64,000 nucleotides of DNA from Candidatus Mnemosynella biddleae (GCA_002011165.2 MTMI02000003.1:277117-341116), one strand, 5' to 3'. Counted from the first letter of the stretch, positions 38,837-48,554 are shown. Notes: generated by a model not told the origin, from the letters alone. Program-made: numbers and translations.

Positions 38837-39711
38837 AAGAGAGACTCAGAATTGGATATCTATCCACAGCATACCACACATCCCACATCCTTCGGGAGTT
38901 GAAGCTCGTAAATGCTGAATGGAAGCTCTACGGAACAGGACCGGAGATAGTGAGAGCATTTGAAGACGGAAAAGTGGATTTAGCATACATCGGACTTCCA
39001 CCTGCCATCATAGGAATTGAGAGAGGTGTTGATATGGTCTGTATCGCTGGAGGACATGTTGAAGGAACTGTTATAGCGGGGAGAGGTAAGAGCTATCAGG
39101 AGATTGGTGAGAGAGCGCTGAGACAGCTTGAAGGGAAGAAAGTTGGTGTCCCATCCAGAGGAAGCATTCATGATGTAATCTTAAGAAATCTGGCCAAAAA
39201 CATGGAATTTGAGATAATCAACTATCCTTGGGCAGATTTGATACTTGAGGATTTCATAGATGGAAAGCTCGACGCTATATGCGGAACGCCAAGCTTGGGT
39301 GTTTTGGCAGTGAAGTACGGAGCTGAAATTTTTGCCTCACCAGATACGCTCTGGAGCTTTAATCCCAGCTATGGAATTGTAGTCAGGGAGAAATATTTGA
39401 AAGAGGAGTTGCTGATGGACTTTCTAATAAAACATGAGTGGGCATGCAATTTTATGAGAACCTACCGACTCCCCTCGCAAATAATATTCAAAGTGTTTGG
39501 CGGTTTGGTTAGTGAGAGCGATATCCAGAAAATGCTTGAAATGAGTCCCAAGTACTGTGCTTCACTTCCTGATGAATACGTGAAGGGCACCATCAGCCTT
39601 GCGGATGCCATGTTAGAACTCGGATATCTGGAGAATTCTGTGGAAGAGAGAGATGTGTTCAATAAAGAACTTATTCAGCTAATCCATCCTTTTCCCCACC
39701 ATTACAGATGA
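38833..39711 (+). CDS. NMT1/Thi5/MqnA-like periplasmic-binding-protein-fold protein without signal peptide
   Basis: MKERLRIGYLSTAYHTSHILRELKLV, IVRAFEDGKVDLAYIGLPPAIIG, LEGKKVGVPSRGSIHDVILRNL; overlaps comDE stop (ATGA). Confidence 0.8.
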   Translation: MKERLRIGYLSTAYHTSHILRELKLVNAEWKLYGTGPEIVRAFEDGKVDLAYIGLPPAIIGIERGVDMVCIAGGHVEGTVIAGRGKSYQEIGERALRQLEGKKVGVPSRGSIHDVILRNLAKNMEFEIINYPWADLILEDFIDGKLDAICGTPSLGVLAVKYGAEIFASPDTLWSFNPSYGIVVREKYLKEELLMDFLIKHEWACNFMRTYRLPSQIIFKVFGGLVSESDIQKMLEMSPKYCASLPDEYVKGTISLADAMLELGYLENSVEERDVFNKELIQLIHPFPHHYR

Positions 39712-39772
39712 CTTTTTATCCATGGGAGCCCAGAACTCTGTTGCAAAATCGAATATCAGGAGGTTGTAAGAA

Positions 39773-40822
39773 ATGAGGTGGAGATTCATCCCAATCCTCT
39801 TGGCGATAGCAATGCTTTCCGTTCTTTTTGCCGGATGTGTCGAGAGCGAGGAAGGTAACTATGTATATGTGGCAAAACTCTCTCCTGCTGGAGAGATGAG
39901 GGCTGAAATGCTTTCTGGAGACATTGACGGTTTCATTGCATGGGAACCTTATAATGCAGAGGTCGTGGTAAAAGGAGAAGGAGAATATCTTATTCAGTCA
40001 GGGGAGATCTGGCCAGATCATCCGTGCTGTGTCCTAGCAGTAAGTGATGAAGTGGCGAAGGATGAAAAACTTCTCACAGCTCTCCTCTGGGCTCATGTGA
40101 AGGCAACAAGATTTATAAACGATCCTGCGAATCACGAGAAAGTTGTGCAATATGCGATGGAGTTTACCGGAAAGGACAAAGAAGTTGTCGAAGAGGCGCT
40201 GAAGCACATAAAATTTGTTGAATATCCAGATGAGAAGGAGTTCAGAAAATACTACGAAAGACTCAAAGAGAGCGGATTCTTGCAGAATAGTATTAAAGAT
40301 CTTGGATACGCCTCAGAGGATGGGTTCTTCAAGGATTTCCTCATGCGGAATGCATACGATTATGTCGTTGAGAAGCTCAGAGAAGATCCTTCGTGGATTC
40401 CTGATGCACCAGACAGAGAGATCAACATGGGGCATCTGACCGCTGATCTTCACGAACTCGCATGGTATGTTGCTCTGAAGGAGGGATACTTCCAGCAAGC
40501 TGGAATAAAAGGTAATCTCGAGAAGCAATACGCAAATGGGCCAGCTGTCATGGAAGCTTTCAAATCTGGAGAATTGGATGTTTCATATCTCGGCGGAGCA
40601 CCAGCAACACTTAAGAGGATAAATGATGATATAAGGATTCACATAGTTGCTGGAGCCAACAACGAAGGCTCTGCGATAGTTGTTAAAAAGGGATCTGAAA
40701 TAAAGACGATTGAAGATCTCAAGGGAAGGACGATTGCAATTCCGGGATTTGGAACAGTGCAGGATTTCATACTCAGGATGGCTCTTGAAGAGCACAATTT
40801 AGAGGTGAGGTTGAAGGATTGA
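39773..40822 (+). CDS. NMT1-like substrate-binding lipoprotein with permuted domain order
   Basis: Lipobox LFAGCVES then C-terminal half (AKLSPAGEMRAEMLSGDIDGFIAWEPYNAEV), followed by N-terminal half (INMGHLTADLHELAWYVALKEGYFQQAG...DLKGRTIAIPGFGTVQDFILRMALEEHNL). Confidence 0.85.
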   Translation: MRWRFIPILLAIAMLSVLFAGCVESEEGNYVYVAKLSPAGEMRAEMLSGDIDGFIAWEPYNAEVVVKGEGEYLIQSGEIWPDHPCCVLAVSDEVAKDEKLLTALLWAHVKATRFINDPANHEKVVQYAMEFTGKDKEVVEEALKHIKFVEYPDEKEFRKYYERLKESGFLQNSIKDLGYASEDGFFKDFLMRNAYDYVVEKLREDPSWIPDAPDREINMGHLTADLHELAWYVALKEGYFQQAGIKGNLEKQYANGPAVMEAFKSGELDVSYLGGAPATLKRINDDIRIHIVAGANNEGSAIVVKKGSEIKTIEDLKGRTIAIPGFGTVQDFILRMALEEHNLEVRLKD

Positions 40823-41589
40823 AAAGAGAGAGAACTGGACTGGTGAAAATAGCATCAATCATTTTCTTTTTATTTCTCTGGCATCTTATTGCATCTCTAG
40901 AATTATTTGAGATTCCAACACCTCTAAAAACTGCAGAGACTTTCTTCAAGCTTCTCACAGTGGGAGAGCCTGTTCTTGGAAGAACTCTCCAGAGGCATGT
41001 AATTTCGAGTCTGGGAAGAGTGCTGAAAGGATCTCTCATAGCTTTTTCGATCGGAATTCCTCTGGGAATAGCCATGGCAAGAAGTGAAAAGTTTGAGGGC
41101 TTCACAAGCACTTTAATAGAGCTCTTCAGACCAATACCACCACTGGCGTGGATTCCCTTAGCTTACATCTTCTTCCGGCATTTGGAGAATACTTCTGTCT
41201 ATGCTCAGATTTTCATAGTCTTTGTTGGAGCTTTCTTTCCCGCTGTTCTTAATACCATAAGCGGAGTTAAATCCGTAGATCCAATTCTCATAGATGCTGC
41301 AAGAACTTTTGGTGCAACTCGTTTTCAGATTCTCACTAAGGTGATCTTGCCCGCGTCGCTTCCCATGATAATCACCGGAGTGAGGGTTGGACTCGGAGTT
41401 GGATGGATGAGCATAATAGCTGCGGAAATGATCGGAGGTTCTGCTTCTGGTATTGGCTTCTTTATCTGGACGATGTACTACATAGGAGGCGATACAGCTA
41501 AGATAATCTCAGGAATGATTGCAATCGGAATCGTGGGATATCTTATGAACGAGGGACTTCTCTGGATTGAGAGGAGGAGGGCTTACTGA
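40819..41589 (+). CDS. ABC transporter permease, SsuC/TauC type
   Basis: FRPIPPLAWIPLAYIFF; TFGATRFQILTKVILPASLPMIITGVRVGLGVGWMSIIAAEM. Confidence 0.93.
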   Translation: MKRERTGLVKIASIIFFLFLWHLIASLELFEIPTPLKTAETFFKLLTVGEPVLGRTLQRHVISSLGRVLKGSLIAFSIGIPLGIAMARSEKFEGFTSTLIELFRPIPPLAWIPLAYIFFRHLENTSVYAQIFIVFVGAFFPAVLNTISGVKSVDPILIDAARTFGATRFQILTKVILPASLPMIITGVRVGLGVGWMSIIAAEMIGGSASGIGFFIWTMYYIGGDTAKIISGMIAIGIVGYLMNEGLLWIERRRAY

Positions 41590-42317
41590 TGCTAGAAGTG
41601 AGAAATCTCAGAAAGGAATTTGACGGAAGTGTTGTCCTCGATAATATTAGCTTCAGGGTTCCCGAAGGTCAGTTCCTCTGCATTATCGGAAGATCAGGAT
41701 GTGGTAAGACGACGCTTCTACGTCTGATTGCCGGTTTGGAGAGACCGACATCAGGAGAGATTCTCTGGAAGGGAGAGCCACTGAAGGGACTGGACGGAAG
41801 CGTGGGTTTCGTCTTTCAGGAATATGCTCTCTTCCCTTGGAGGACTGCTGAAAAGAACATCGAATTTGGATTGGAGATAAAAGGTATTCCAAAAGAGGAG
41901 AGGAAGAGGATTGTAGATCATTATATAGAGCTCGTTGGACTAAAAGATGCTAGAAAGAAGTATCCAAGAGAGCTCTCAGGTGGTATGAGACAAAGAGTTG
42001 CAATAGCCAGAGTTCTCGCAGTGGATCCAGAGATTCTTCTAATGGATGAACCTTTCGGAGCTCTAGATGCTCAAACAAGAAACCTTATGCAAACAGAACT
42101 TCTTAGAATATGGGAGAGAGAACATAAAACCGTTCTTTTTGTGACTCACAGCGTAGATGAGGCTCTTTTCCTTGCAGATAGAGTTATTGTCCTCTCGATG
42201 CCACCTGCAAAGATAAAAGAGGACATAAAAATTAATGTTGAGAGACCGAGGAAAAGAACAGATCCAAGACTTTTGGAATTGAGAGAGAGAGTTCTCAAAC
42301 TAATCTGGGAGGGATGA
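41589..42317 (+). CDS. ABC transporter ATP-binding protein, SsuB/TauB type
   Basis: GRSGCGKTTLLRLIAGLERPTSG; ELSGGMRQRVAIARVLAVDPEILLMDEPFGALDAQTR. Confidence 0.95.
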   Translation: MLEVRNLRKEFDGSVVLDNISFRVPEGQFLCIIGRSGCGKTTLLRLIAGLERPTSGEILWKGEPLKGLDGSVGFVFQEYALFPWRTAEKNIEFGLEIKGIPKEERKRIVDHYIELVGLKDARKKYPRELSGGMRQRVAIARVLAVDPEILLMDEPFGALDAQTRNLMQTELLRIWEREHKTVLFVTHSVDEALFLADRVIVLSMPPAKIKEDIKINVERPRKRTDPRLLELRERVLKLIWEG

Positions 42318-42320
42318 AAA

Positions 42321-43346
42321 ATGCGGACTGTGTATTGGAATAAGGATGGAGCGGTTGAGATGATTGATCAGACTCTTTTACCTTCGGAACTGAAGATCAT
42401 AAAGTGTAAAAGAGTGGAAGAAGTTGCCGAAGCTATAAAATCTTTAAGAGTTAGAGGGGCTCCAGCCATAGGAGTTGCTGCAGCCTATGGAATTGCTCTC
42501 TGTGCTTTCAACTACAGAGGAGAGGATCCAGAAGAGATGAAAAAAGAGATTGTGAAATGTGCTGATCTTCTCAGATCCACGAGACCAACTGCGGTGAATC
42601 TCTTCCACGCAATAGACTTCACATTGAAGAGAGCTCTTACTGGAGATAGTGTTGAAGAAATAAAAAGACTTGCTCTGGAATCTGCTGAATTTCTCGCAAA
42701 TGAAGATATTCGAATCAACAGACTCATCGGAGAGATGGGTCAGGAGCTTCTTGAGGATGGAGACAGAGTTATGACACATTGCAATGCAGGAAGGCTCGCA
42801 ACAGTCGATTGGGGAACTGCTCTCGGAATTATCAGATCCGCAATGGAACGTGGGAAGAACATTGAAGTTATAGCAACAGAGACGAGACCACTGAACCAAG
42901 GAAGCAGACTCACGACGTGGGAGCTCCTCGAAGATGACATTCCAGTTACTCTCATCACAGATTCGATGAGCGGATATGTGATGAGGAGAGGACTCGTTGA
43001 CAAAATCATTGTTGGGGCAGATAGAATAGTTCGAGATGCTGTATTCAACAAAATTGGAACTTATTCTCATGCCGTCATAGCGAAGCACCATGGAATTCCT
43101 TTCTACGTCGCTGCTCCTTCTTCAACCTTCGATCTTGAAAGGAGAGAGGAGGATGTCGTGATTGAAGAGAGAGATAGGAGAGAACTGATATATTGTGGAG
43201 ATCGTCAAATTGCACCTCTTGATGTCAATGTCTTCAATCCTGCTTTTGATGCAACACCTCTTGAGCTCATTTCAGCAATCATCTGCGAGAAGGGAATTAT
43301 TTCTCCGATCACTGAGGAGAGAATGAGAGAAGTGTTACGCAAATGA
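42321..43346 (+). CDS. mtnA: S-methyl-5-thioribose-1-phosphate isomerase family (aIF2B-related)
   Basis: LRVRGAPAIGVAAAYGIAL; MTHCNAGRLATVDWGTALGIIRSA; ETRPLNQGSRLT; VGADRIVRDAVFNKIGTYSHAVIAKHHGIPFYVAAPSSTFD. Confidence 0.92.
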   Translation: MRTVYWNKDGAVEMIDQTLLPSELKIIKCKRVEEVAEAIKSLRVRGAPAIGVAAAYGIALCAFNYRGEDPEEMKKEIVKCADLLRSTRPTAVNLFHAIDFTLKRALTGDSVEEIKRLALESAEFLANEDIRINRLIGEMGQELLEDGDRVMTHCNAGRLATVDWGTALGIIRSAMERGKNIEVIATETRPLNQGSRLTTWELLEDDIPVTLITDSMSGYVMRRGLVDKIIVGADRIVRDAVFNKIGTYSHAVIAKHHGIPFYVAAPSSTFDLERREEDVVIEERDRRELIYCGDRQIAPLDVNVFNPAFDATPLELISAIICEKGIISPITEERMREVLRK

Positions 43347-43351
43347 GATCG

Positions 43352-44455
43352 CTAAAGAAATTCTTTCATTCTCTCTCCTAGCTTCAAGCCTGAGCCGGTC
43401 AGGGGAATAAGTAACTCTTCTCTATCTTCGATCTTTCTCAATCCCGCAAGAGCAACTGCAGAAGTCGGTTCAACATAAAGTCCATTTCTTCCAAGCTCTT
43501 TCAGAGCTTCCAAGATCTCTTCTTCATCCACACTAATGATTTCACCTCCAGTCTCTTTGACTGCCTTAAGAATTTGTTTCCACCTTACAGGTTTAGCAAC
43601 TGAGATTCCATCTGCAATCGTCTTTCTTACTTCAATCTCGGGAAGTTTCTCAAGATTTTCATGAAAAGCTCTGAAAAGAGGATTACAAGCGGATGATTGA
43701 ACCCCAATTAGTCTGGGAATTTCCTCAATGATTCCAATCTCTCTAAGCTCATCGAAGCCTATGTATGAACCGAGAAGAAGTGTTCCGTTGCCAAGAGGGA
43801 AAATGATTGCTTCTGGAGCTCTCCACCCAAGCTGTTCGCACACCTCATATGCGAAGGTTTTTGTTCCATGAAGGAAGAAAGGATTCCAAGAATGACTTGC
43901 GTAATAGAGTTTCTTGGCAAATTTTCTCGCTTCTTCTGCAATCTTGTCTCTTGAACCTCTGATTCTGTGAATTTCTGCACCGTAAAACTGAATCTGAGAG
44001 AGTTTCGGTTCTGGAGCTCCTTCTGGAACAAAGATATGGCATTTAATTTTTGCTTTAGCAGAGTAAGCAGAGATTGATGCTCCTGCATTTCCGGAAGAGT
44101 CTTCCACAATCTCCTTTACTCGGAGCTCCTTTATCTTGGAGATCATAACAGAAGAGCCACGATCTTTGAAGGATCCAGTTGGAAAGAGAAATTCTAGTTT
44201 AAGAAAGAGATCTCTCCCAAAGAGATTCGAGCGGAGAATTGGTGTGAAGCCTTCTTTAAAGGATACAGTTGAAGATTTCTCAGAAACTGGAAGAGCTTCA
44301 AAATATCTCCATAACGTTTTCTCTCTCTGCTCAATCTTCCTTCTCTTGAACTCGGGATGATAAATGAGGTCAAGAAAATTTCCGCAAGTGCACTTCCATA
44401 TAATTTCATCTGAATCGTATTCTCTCCCACACACAGGGCAGAGAAAATGACCCAT
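43352..44455 (-). CDS. thrC: Threonine synthase
   Basis: LKLEFLFPTGSFKDRGSSVMISK (PLP lysine), EDSSGNAGASISAYSAKA; N-terminal zinc ribbon. Confidence 0.92.
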   Translation of the reverse strand: MGHFLCPVCGREYDSDEIIWKCTCGNFLDLIYHPEFKRRKIEQREKTLWRYFEALPVSEKSSTVSFKEGFTPILRSNLFGRDLFLKLEFLFPTGSFKDRGSSVMISKIKELRVKEIVEDSSGNAGASISAYSAKAKIKCHIFVPEGAPEPKLSQIQFYGAEIHRIRGSRDKIAEEARKFAKKLYYASHSWNPFFLHGTKTFAYEVCEQLGWRAPEAIIFPLGNGTLLLGSYIGFDELREIGIIEEIPRLIGVQSSACNPLFRAFHENLEKLPEIEVRKTIADGISVAKPVRWKQILKAVKETGGEIISVDEEEILEALKELGRNGLYVEPTSAVALAGLRKIEDREELLIPLTGSGLKLGERMKEFL

Positions 44456-44647
44456 TGATTTCTTGTGCATCAAATAGCAGTTGGCAGTGCGCAACTAAAA
44501 ATTTATCTGAGATCTTATTACATCTATCTTTTCTTTTGTTCTGTCATATTGAGCACATTGTGCACTAAATTTATAGGAAAGATTTATATTATAAAACGAA
44601 AAAGATCATTTTTGCGTTGAAAGAAAAAGTAAAAGGAGGGAAAGAAA

Positions 44648-45136
44648 TTGAAGAGAAGAAAGGATGAGGCAGTATCTCCAGTTATTGGAGTCATACTGAT
44701 GGTCGCTATAACAGTAATTCTTGCGGCGGTGATAGGAAGCTTCGTTTTCGGCATGGGTTCAAAGGTTCAGAGCGCACCACAGGTCCAGCTGATGATTGAA
44801 GACAATACGAATGCAGTGACAACTGGTAAAACTGATGCACTTTTCGATGTATTACATTACGGAGGAGATGACTTAACTTGTGCGGATATCAAACTTCAAG
44901 TTGTTAATAGTACTACTACAGATACACTTACGTGGGATGGAACAAATTCTATCTTCAATGGTAGCTATTTGAATACAACAGCAATTTCAGACGGAGTTCT
45001 TAGTGTGGGAGAGAGTTTCACAGTCCAAGAGAATAACGTCAGTGACTTTGTAGGTTCATCCACGACGCTGACGCTTAGAGTAATTCATATACCGACAGGA
45101 AATATTATCTACGAAGCAAACGTCAGGGTAGCGTAA
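44648..45136 (+). CDS. Archaeal type IV pilin (DUF1628-like)
   Basis: KRRKDEAVSPVIGVILMVAITVILAAVIGSFVFGMG class III signal peptide; strong TATA upstream. Confidence 0.9.
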   Translation: MKRRKDEAVSPVIGVILMVAITVILAAVIGSFVFGMGSKVQSAPQVQLMIEDNTNAVTTGKTDALFDVLHYGGDDLTCADIKLQVVNSTTTDTLTWDGTNSIFNGSYLNTTAISDGVLSVGESFTVQENNVSDFVGSSTTLTLRVIHIPTGNIIYEANVRVA

Positions 45137-45219
45137 GTTTTATATCAAGATTTAAGATTTTTTTAAATTTTTATTTTATAATCGAAAAATTTAAAAATTG
45201 ATTTTTCTACGAATTTTTC

Positions 45220-45800
45220 GTGAATGAAAAAGCCATTTCACCAGTCATCGGAATAATCCTTCTCGTACTGATCATTGTTGTGGTATGTTCTTTTGTCTTA
45301 GCTATTTTTCCGAAGGATTCTCCATAGCTATAAAGGAGGGCTGACGATCAAGTTGTACTCTTGATTCATAAAGGAGAAGATGAAGTGGATGTGAGAAAAC
45401 TTACACTTCATAGGAGATTATAAGAGAGATGAAAAGGTGATAGCATGGTTTAAGCTCTGGAATTTTCCTTGGAAGGATAACCAGTATTTTCTCGAAGAGT
45501 GGAGTCGTGTATTTCGATAATAAAGGTAGAACGGATGGCTCTTACATTGATAAGAGAAGACCAGATGACTAACCATGGCTTGGAGAACTTGCTGAAATAT
45601 ATGGAGATGGGATCTGAATTGTCGGAGAGCATATTGGCTTCAGAATTAAGAAAGGTGGGATTGATCTTGGAATACGAAGATATTGTGAGAATCAGATTGA
45701 TATACACGGAATTTACAGGCATGCAGAGGTGCGAAGATTGTCTACTCATTAGGACCGTAAAGAATATGGAAATTCTAAAATGGGACTATAGTTGCTGAGC
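45220..45800 (+). pseudogene. Degenerate second pilin gene
   Basis: VNEKAISPVIGIILLVLIIVVVCSFVLAIFPKDSP* then in-frame stops and DDQVVLLIHKGEDEVDVRKLTLHRR. Confidence 0.65.
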
Positions 45801-45896
45801 GACGAGAAAGAAGTACTTTTTGGGTTTATCCATCACAGAAGGACGTTCATACAGCGACCAAAAGTTAAAATACATTGAATGCATTTAGTTTAATTT

Positions 45897-46130
45897 ATGG
45901 TCAAGACCATAACTATAGCAGATGACGTTTATGAAGAGCTCGTTAAGATGAAAGGTAGTAAAAGCTTTTCAGAGGTAATTAGAGAGCTTCTGAAAAAAAG
46001 AAAAGGTAATTCGGATATTTTGATCAAAATGCTTGGTGTACTTAGCGAAGATGAGTATAAAGAGGCAGAGAGAAGAATAAAAGACATCGAAGGTGAGTTT
46101 GAGAAATGGCAGTTCTCGATACAAACGTAA
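45897..46130 (+). CDS. vapB: VapB-type antitoxin
   Basis: MVKTITIADDVYEELVKMKGSKSFSEVIRELLKKRKG; overlaps PIN toxin start. Confidence 0.85.
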   Translation: MVKTITIADDVYEELVKMKGSKSFSEVIRELLKKRKGNSDILIKMLGVLSEDEYKEAERRIKDIEGEFEKWQFSIQT

Positions 46131-46474
46131 TAATCGAAATTGCAAGAGGTAACAAAAAAGTGCTCGACAACGTTCTTTCAATCGATAGTTATTTTCATAT
46201 AACCCCAATAATGATATTCGAAATAAAGATAGGAGCTCCAAAACTAATCGAACTTAACTTAATCGATTCCTTAGACTGTCTACACTTTGATAAAAAATCC
46301 GCAGAAACATCTGCGAACATCTACAAAGAGTTGAAGAGAAGGGGCAAAGAAATTAGTCTAAGGGACCTTTTCATTGGTGCCATCTGCATATCAAATAAAC
46401 AAAAACTCATAAGTCTTGATTCGGATTTCAAGGTTTTGGAGGATTTTGGACTGGAGTTAAGTCTACTCCGATGA
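46106..46474 (+). CDS. vapC: VapC-type PIN-domain toxin
   Basis: MAVLDTNVIIEIARGNKK; SLRDLFIGAICISNKQKLISLDSDF. Confidence 0.9.
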   Translation: MAVLDTNVIIEIARGNKKVLDNVLSIDSYFHITPIMIFEIKIGAPKLIELNLIDSLDCLHFDKKSAETSANIYKELKRRGKEISLRDLFIGAICISNKQKLISLDSDFKVLEDFGLELSLLR

Positions 46475-46519
46475 AATTGAGGAATTACGCTCGAAGATTA
46501 TTTTGAGAGATTTCACAAA

Positions 46520-47047
46520 TCATCTTCCATAAGTTGCCATGGCCTCTCCATACCCAATCACATGCCTTTTCATCGCATTTTCAAGTTCTTCTCTTCCTAC
46601 TCCTGGAGAGAGATCTAGCATTGTACCAAGAGCGTAGACCCTGAAGAAGTAGCGGTGAACCTCTCCGGGAGGGGGATGTGGCCCATCATAACCTATTCTG
46701 CCAAAATCATTTCTTCCCTGAAGAGCTTTTATTGGTTCTGTAACTTCTGGCTTCTTTGGAATGTTCTCAGGGATGATTTCAGCAGGTTCAATATTCCATA
46801 TTAACCAATGGATGAATGTCTTGCTTGGAGCATCTGGATCCTCAAGAATTATAACGAGAGATTTCACGTTATCTCCAATCCCTGAAATTTCTATCCTCGG
46901 AGATGTATTTTCTCCCTCTAACGTGTATTTCTTCGGAAATTCGCTGAAATTTAGCCTAATCTCAAGTTTTCCGATTTCCTTCTTTTCAACACATCCAGAA
47001 ACTACGAGAATTGAGATGACTAAGAGGGAGCTCAGAGTTCTCCACAT
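46520..47047 (-). CDS. PEBP / YbhB-YbcL family lipoprotein
   Basis: LVVSGCVEKK lipobox; SLVIILEDPDAPSKTFIHWLIWNIEP; YDGPHPPPGEVHRYFFRVYAL; start revised away from tRNA. Confidence 0.92.
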   Translation of the reverse strand: MWRTLSSLLVISILVVSGCVEKKEIGKLEIRLNFSEFPKKYTLEGENTSPRIEISGIGDNVKSLVIILEDPDAPSKTFIHWLIWNIEPAEIIPENIPKKPEVTEPIKALQGRNDFGRIGYDGPHPPPGEVHRYFFRVYALGTMLDLSPGVGREELENAMKRHVIGYGEAMATYGR

Positions 47048-47102
47048 CAAAATTTGAGTTATAGTTTTCTTAACATAAAAACTTTTGAGAGATTTTTTAA
47101 AA

Positions 47103-47177
47103 TGCTCCGGTGGGGATTTGAACCCCAGTCGTGGGAGTGAGAGTCCCACATGATTGGCCGGGCTACACTACCGGAGC
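47103..47177 (-). tRNA. tRNA-Glu (anticodon CTC)
   Basis: GCTCCGG..TGGGA-CTCTCAC-TCCCA..GGGGTTCAAATCCCC..CCGGAGC-A. Confidence 0.94.
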
Positions 47178-47271
47178 ACAAGAGTTTTTCATATATCTCT
47201 CAGATATTAAAAGTTTCTCTCCGAGTATTTAGAGGAGGAAATCCTTATGAGAGATGAAAAGTAAATGAAAT

Positions 47272-47547
47272 TTGAGGATCATGCTCGTAGTGAAGTGTTT
47301 TTATGCGGAATGGGACAAAGAATCGCTTGAGCAGAAGTTAATAATTGAGGAACTTAGAGAAGAGTTTGAAAGAGGGATAGAATTTAAAATGATGGATGTA
47401 GAAATCTATAGAGATGTGACCTCTAAATCTAGAGTTCATGCACTTCCAACGATTTTAATTGAAAAAAATGGCGAAATTGTGAAAAAGTTTGTGGGAAAAG
47501 TCTCAAAAGATATTATAGTGAGAGCCATAAGGAAGTATATGGAGTGA
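47272..47547 (+). CDS. Thioredoxin-fold small protein lacking CxxC
   Basis: VKCFYAEWDKESLEQKLIIEELREEF..HALPTILIEKNGEIVKKFVGKVSKDIIVRAI. Confidence 0.65.
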   Translation: MRIMLVVKCFYAEWDKESLEQKLIIEELREEFERGIEFKMMDVEIYRDVTSKSRVHALPTILIEKNGEIVKKFVGKVSKDIIVRAIRKYME

Positions 47548-48554
47548 AGAGCTTGAAAGAGTTCATAGATTTCGGGGTGCTTCCAATCAGAGTTTCCTCC
47601 AGAAGGTCTCTGAGACCTCATCTATCCTTAATATTCAGAGCAGAGAGCAAGATCACTGTGGGAATAGATACAACTGAGGGAAGAACTCCGATAAATGATT
47701 TCCTTTTGATTACACATGCACATAGAGATCATTACGGACATCGTGTTATGAAATTTGAACATACTATAGCCTCGAGAGAGACTGCAAAGGCTCTCGAAAT
47801 AATAAGCAGAGAGAGTTTCAGAGGAAGATGTTTCGAGATTGGAGATGAAATAACAGAGAACGGATGGAAGATTAGAACATATGAGACCTTTCATACCCCG
47901 GGTTCTACGGCTTTTTACTGGAAAAACGATATTGGCACAAGGATTCTTGTAACCGGAGATGTGAAAGAGTTTAAGGAGCTCCCGAAATGCGATCTTCTGA
48001 TAACTGAAGCAACATACGGTGATCCGCAAGACCCTTCATGCTATTTCGAGGATGATGTGGAAGGATTTTTGAATGTTTCGGATGAGTCTCCGGCTTTTGG
48101 AGCTTATCCATTCGGAAAAGCCCAAAGAGCTGTGAGATTATTGAGAGAGAGTGGATTTTCAGATATAATACAGATGGATGGACTTTCTTTTTCGCTTACA
48201 AGAGCCATTATTGGTGATGAGGAAATTGAGCTATTGAAGGATGATGAAAGTTTGAAGATAGTTTCGCCTAAAGAGCTCAAACGAGTGAGAAACCGAAAAA
48301 AGTTTGTCTTGAGCGCCCAGAAATTTTACCGCTCAACAATCACACTCAGCGATCATGCAGATTTTAGAAATCTCCTCCTTATGATAGAGAGGTGCGATCC
48401 TGAACTTGTGATCTTATATCACGGAGGGCGAAGAGCGGAGAGGATGAGAGACTATCTTAGAAATTCAGGTTATTTTGCAATTTCTCTTAAAGATGTGAAT
48501 ACAATCATAGGTGATCCAAATGACCTCGTTGAGGGAATTTCAAGAGATATTTAA
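47544..48554 (+). CDS. Metallo-beta-lactamase-fold (mRNA 3'-end processing factor-like) protein
   Basis: LLITHAHRDHYGH, HTPGSTAFYWKNDIGTRILVTGDVKE, TLSDHADFRNLLLMI. Confidence 0.85.
   Translation: MKSLKEFIDFGVLPIRVSSRRSLRPHLSLIFRAESKITVGIDTTEGRTPINDFLLITHAHRDHYGHRVMKFEHTIASRETAKALEIISRESFRGRCFEIGDEITENGWKIRTYETFHTPGSTAFYWKNDIGTRILVTGDVKEFKELPKCDLLITEATYGDPQDPSCYFEDDVEGFLNVSDESPAFGAYPFGKAQRAVRLLRESGFSDIIQMDGLSFSLTRAIIGDEEIELLKDDESLKIVSPKELKRVRNRKKFVLSAQKFYRSTITLSDHADFRNLLLMIERCDPELVILYHGGRRAERMRDYLRNSGYFAISLKDVNTIIGDPNDLVEGISRDI

Noticed and set aside
45897-46474. VapBC pair as a novel system
   Set aside because: Ordinary type II toxin-antitoxin architecture
46520-47149. Long N-terminus of the PEBP ORF (MGLSLPRLGFKSPPEHFKK...)
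   Set aside because: Reads through tRNA-Glu; lipoprotein start MWRTLSSLLVISILVVSGC at 47047 is better
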